DNA from: Thermoplasmatota archaeon
GTDB lineage: Archaea; Thermoplasmatota; E2; DHVEG-1
Reading direction: 5' to 3'
DNA length: 21,861 nt
Assembly: GCA_030605515.1 (NCBI GenBank)
Contig: JAUWIE010000036.1
Coordinates: forward strand, 1 to 21,861
This document shows, one piece after another, positions 21,545 through 21,861 of this stretch. The first letter of the stretch is position 1. Every line of letters starts with the position of its first letter. The position numbers and the translations under genes were made by a program. The notes below the pieces were generated by a model that saw only the letters and a list, made by a program, of their open reading frames with translations, was not told the DNA's origin and did not search any database.

Positions 21545-21630
21545 TTCAACAGATAACTGCATACAAACGAGAAATTGGCATTCTAAATACAGTGTTTCTC
21601 CTGTAAAATCCTTCTAACCCGCCAGGCTCG
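21545..21630 (+). repeat. 86-bp repeat, copy C
   Basis: Begins TTCAACAGATAACTG one base after the zinc-ribbon stop and ends CCCGCCAGGCTCG. It matches copy B without gaps; 14 of the 15 differences are transitions. ACAG (21549-21552) can pair with CTGT (21601-21604). Confidence 0.75.
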
Positions 21631-21837
21631 TTGATTTTTTAGTGTATTTTGTATCAATTGAAGCCTCTTTTATAGAAAATTACAAAAGAAGTGGATATTC
21701 TCAGTTATATGCATCATAGTTAACAAATTTTGTACAAATTTACTAAGCAAAACTATTTATATTATAAAATATAGATGAGCACAGCAAACATTTAAATATA
21801 AAATACTATTACTTAGTATTTATGAAGGGAGATAAGC

Positions 21838-21861
21838 GTGAAAGAATTATTAGAATTCTCC
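21838..21861 (+). CDS. Start of a further gene, cut by the window end
   Basis: GTG at 21838 follows GGGAG by 6 bases and opens a frame (MKELLEFS...) that runs off the end. A second frame from ATG 21822 (MKGDKRERIIRIL...) is also open, so the frame is not settled. Nothing can be said of function. Confidence 0.35.

Noticed and set aside
19495..21630. Repeats B and C as integron attC sites
   Set aside because: Their position right after stop codons is suggestive, but RYYYAAC and GTTRRRY boxes do not flank a single hairpin in the right order, and no integron-type integrase motif is seen.
11805..21630. CRISPR array
   Set aside because: The repeats are kilobases apart, in mixed orientation, without regular spacers, and no cas genes are visible.

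Overview
The window looks like a piece of a mesophilic euryarchaeal genome. The evidence is an Alba chromatin protein, a DNA-resection-type HerA/NurA pair, GGTG/GGAGG-type ribosome binding sites that match an archaeal 16S tail, several genes that appear leaderless behind TATA-like boxes, and AT-rich DNA. Two cold-shock-domain proteins beside Alba and a lipoprotein-type M14 carboxypeptidase suggest a non-hyperthermophile. My best guess is a Thermoplasmatota-like sediment lineage, but that is an inference.

Layout. (1) 1-989: a tyrosine recombinase on the minus strand that appears to be cut by the 5' end of a group II intron, divergent from (2) 990-1169, a ribbon-helix-helix protein with repeated upstream DNA. 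(3) 1251-3058: a convergent type II-like restriction endonuclease and DNA methyltransferase separated by 5 bases. (4) 3113-8984: a six-gene minus-strand operon with almost no spacing: 61-aa protein, NurA-like nuclease, HerA-like ATPase, 42-aa protein, hookless Rad50/SMC-like ATPase and a 296-aa protein of unknown family. Across a multi-palindrome control region lies a divergent Cdc6/ORC-like AAA protein whose Walker A lysine is missing. (5) 10481-11618: a 35-aa zinc-ribbon protein and two coupled Holliday-resolvase-related proteins, one with an intact active site and one apparently dead. (6) 11920-14177: a ParB-domain protein with a HEPN-like C-terminus, followed by a D12-class (Dam-like) adenine methyltransferase. 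(7) 14397-18074: a winged-helix remnant, an HD-domain dGTPase, a 38-aa ORF, a complete IS481-like element with inverted repeats and a 13-bp target duplication, and a VSR/PD-(D/E)XK-fold protein. (8) 18309 to the end: M14 peptidase, CspA, Alba, small zinc-binding proteins and a second divergent cold-shock protein; this part looks like ordinary chromosome.

Regions 1-7 read as a mobile defence island: recombinase, insertion sequence, restriction-modification, an orphan methyltransferase, nucleases and a dNTP-depleting enzyme. The best candidate for an undescribed system is region 4. It resembles the archaeal HerA-NurA-Mre11-Rad50 end-resection set but has no Mre11, a hookless Rad50-like protein, two small proteins, an unknown partner and a P-loop-defective AAA protein. 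A family of short imperfect palindromes (11805, 18176, 19495, 21545), three of them lying just 3' of genes, is a second feature without an obvious explanation.
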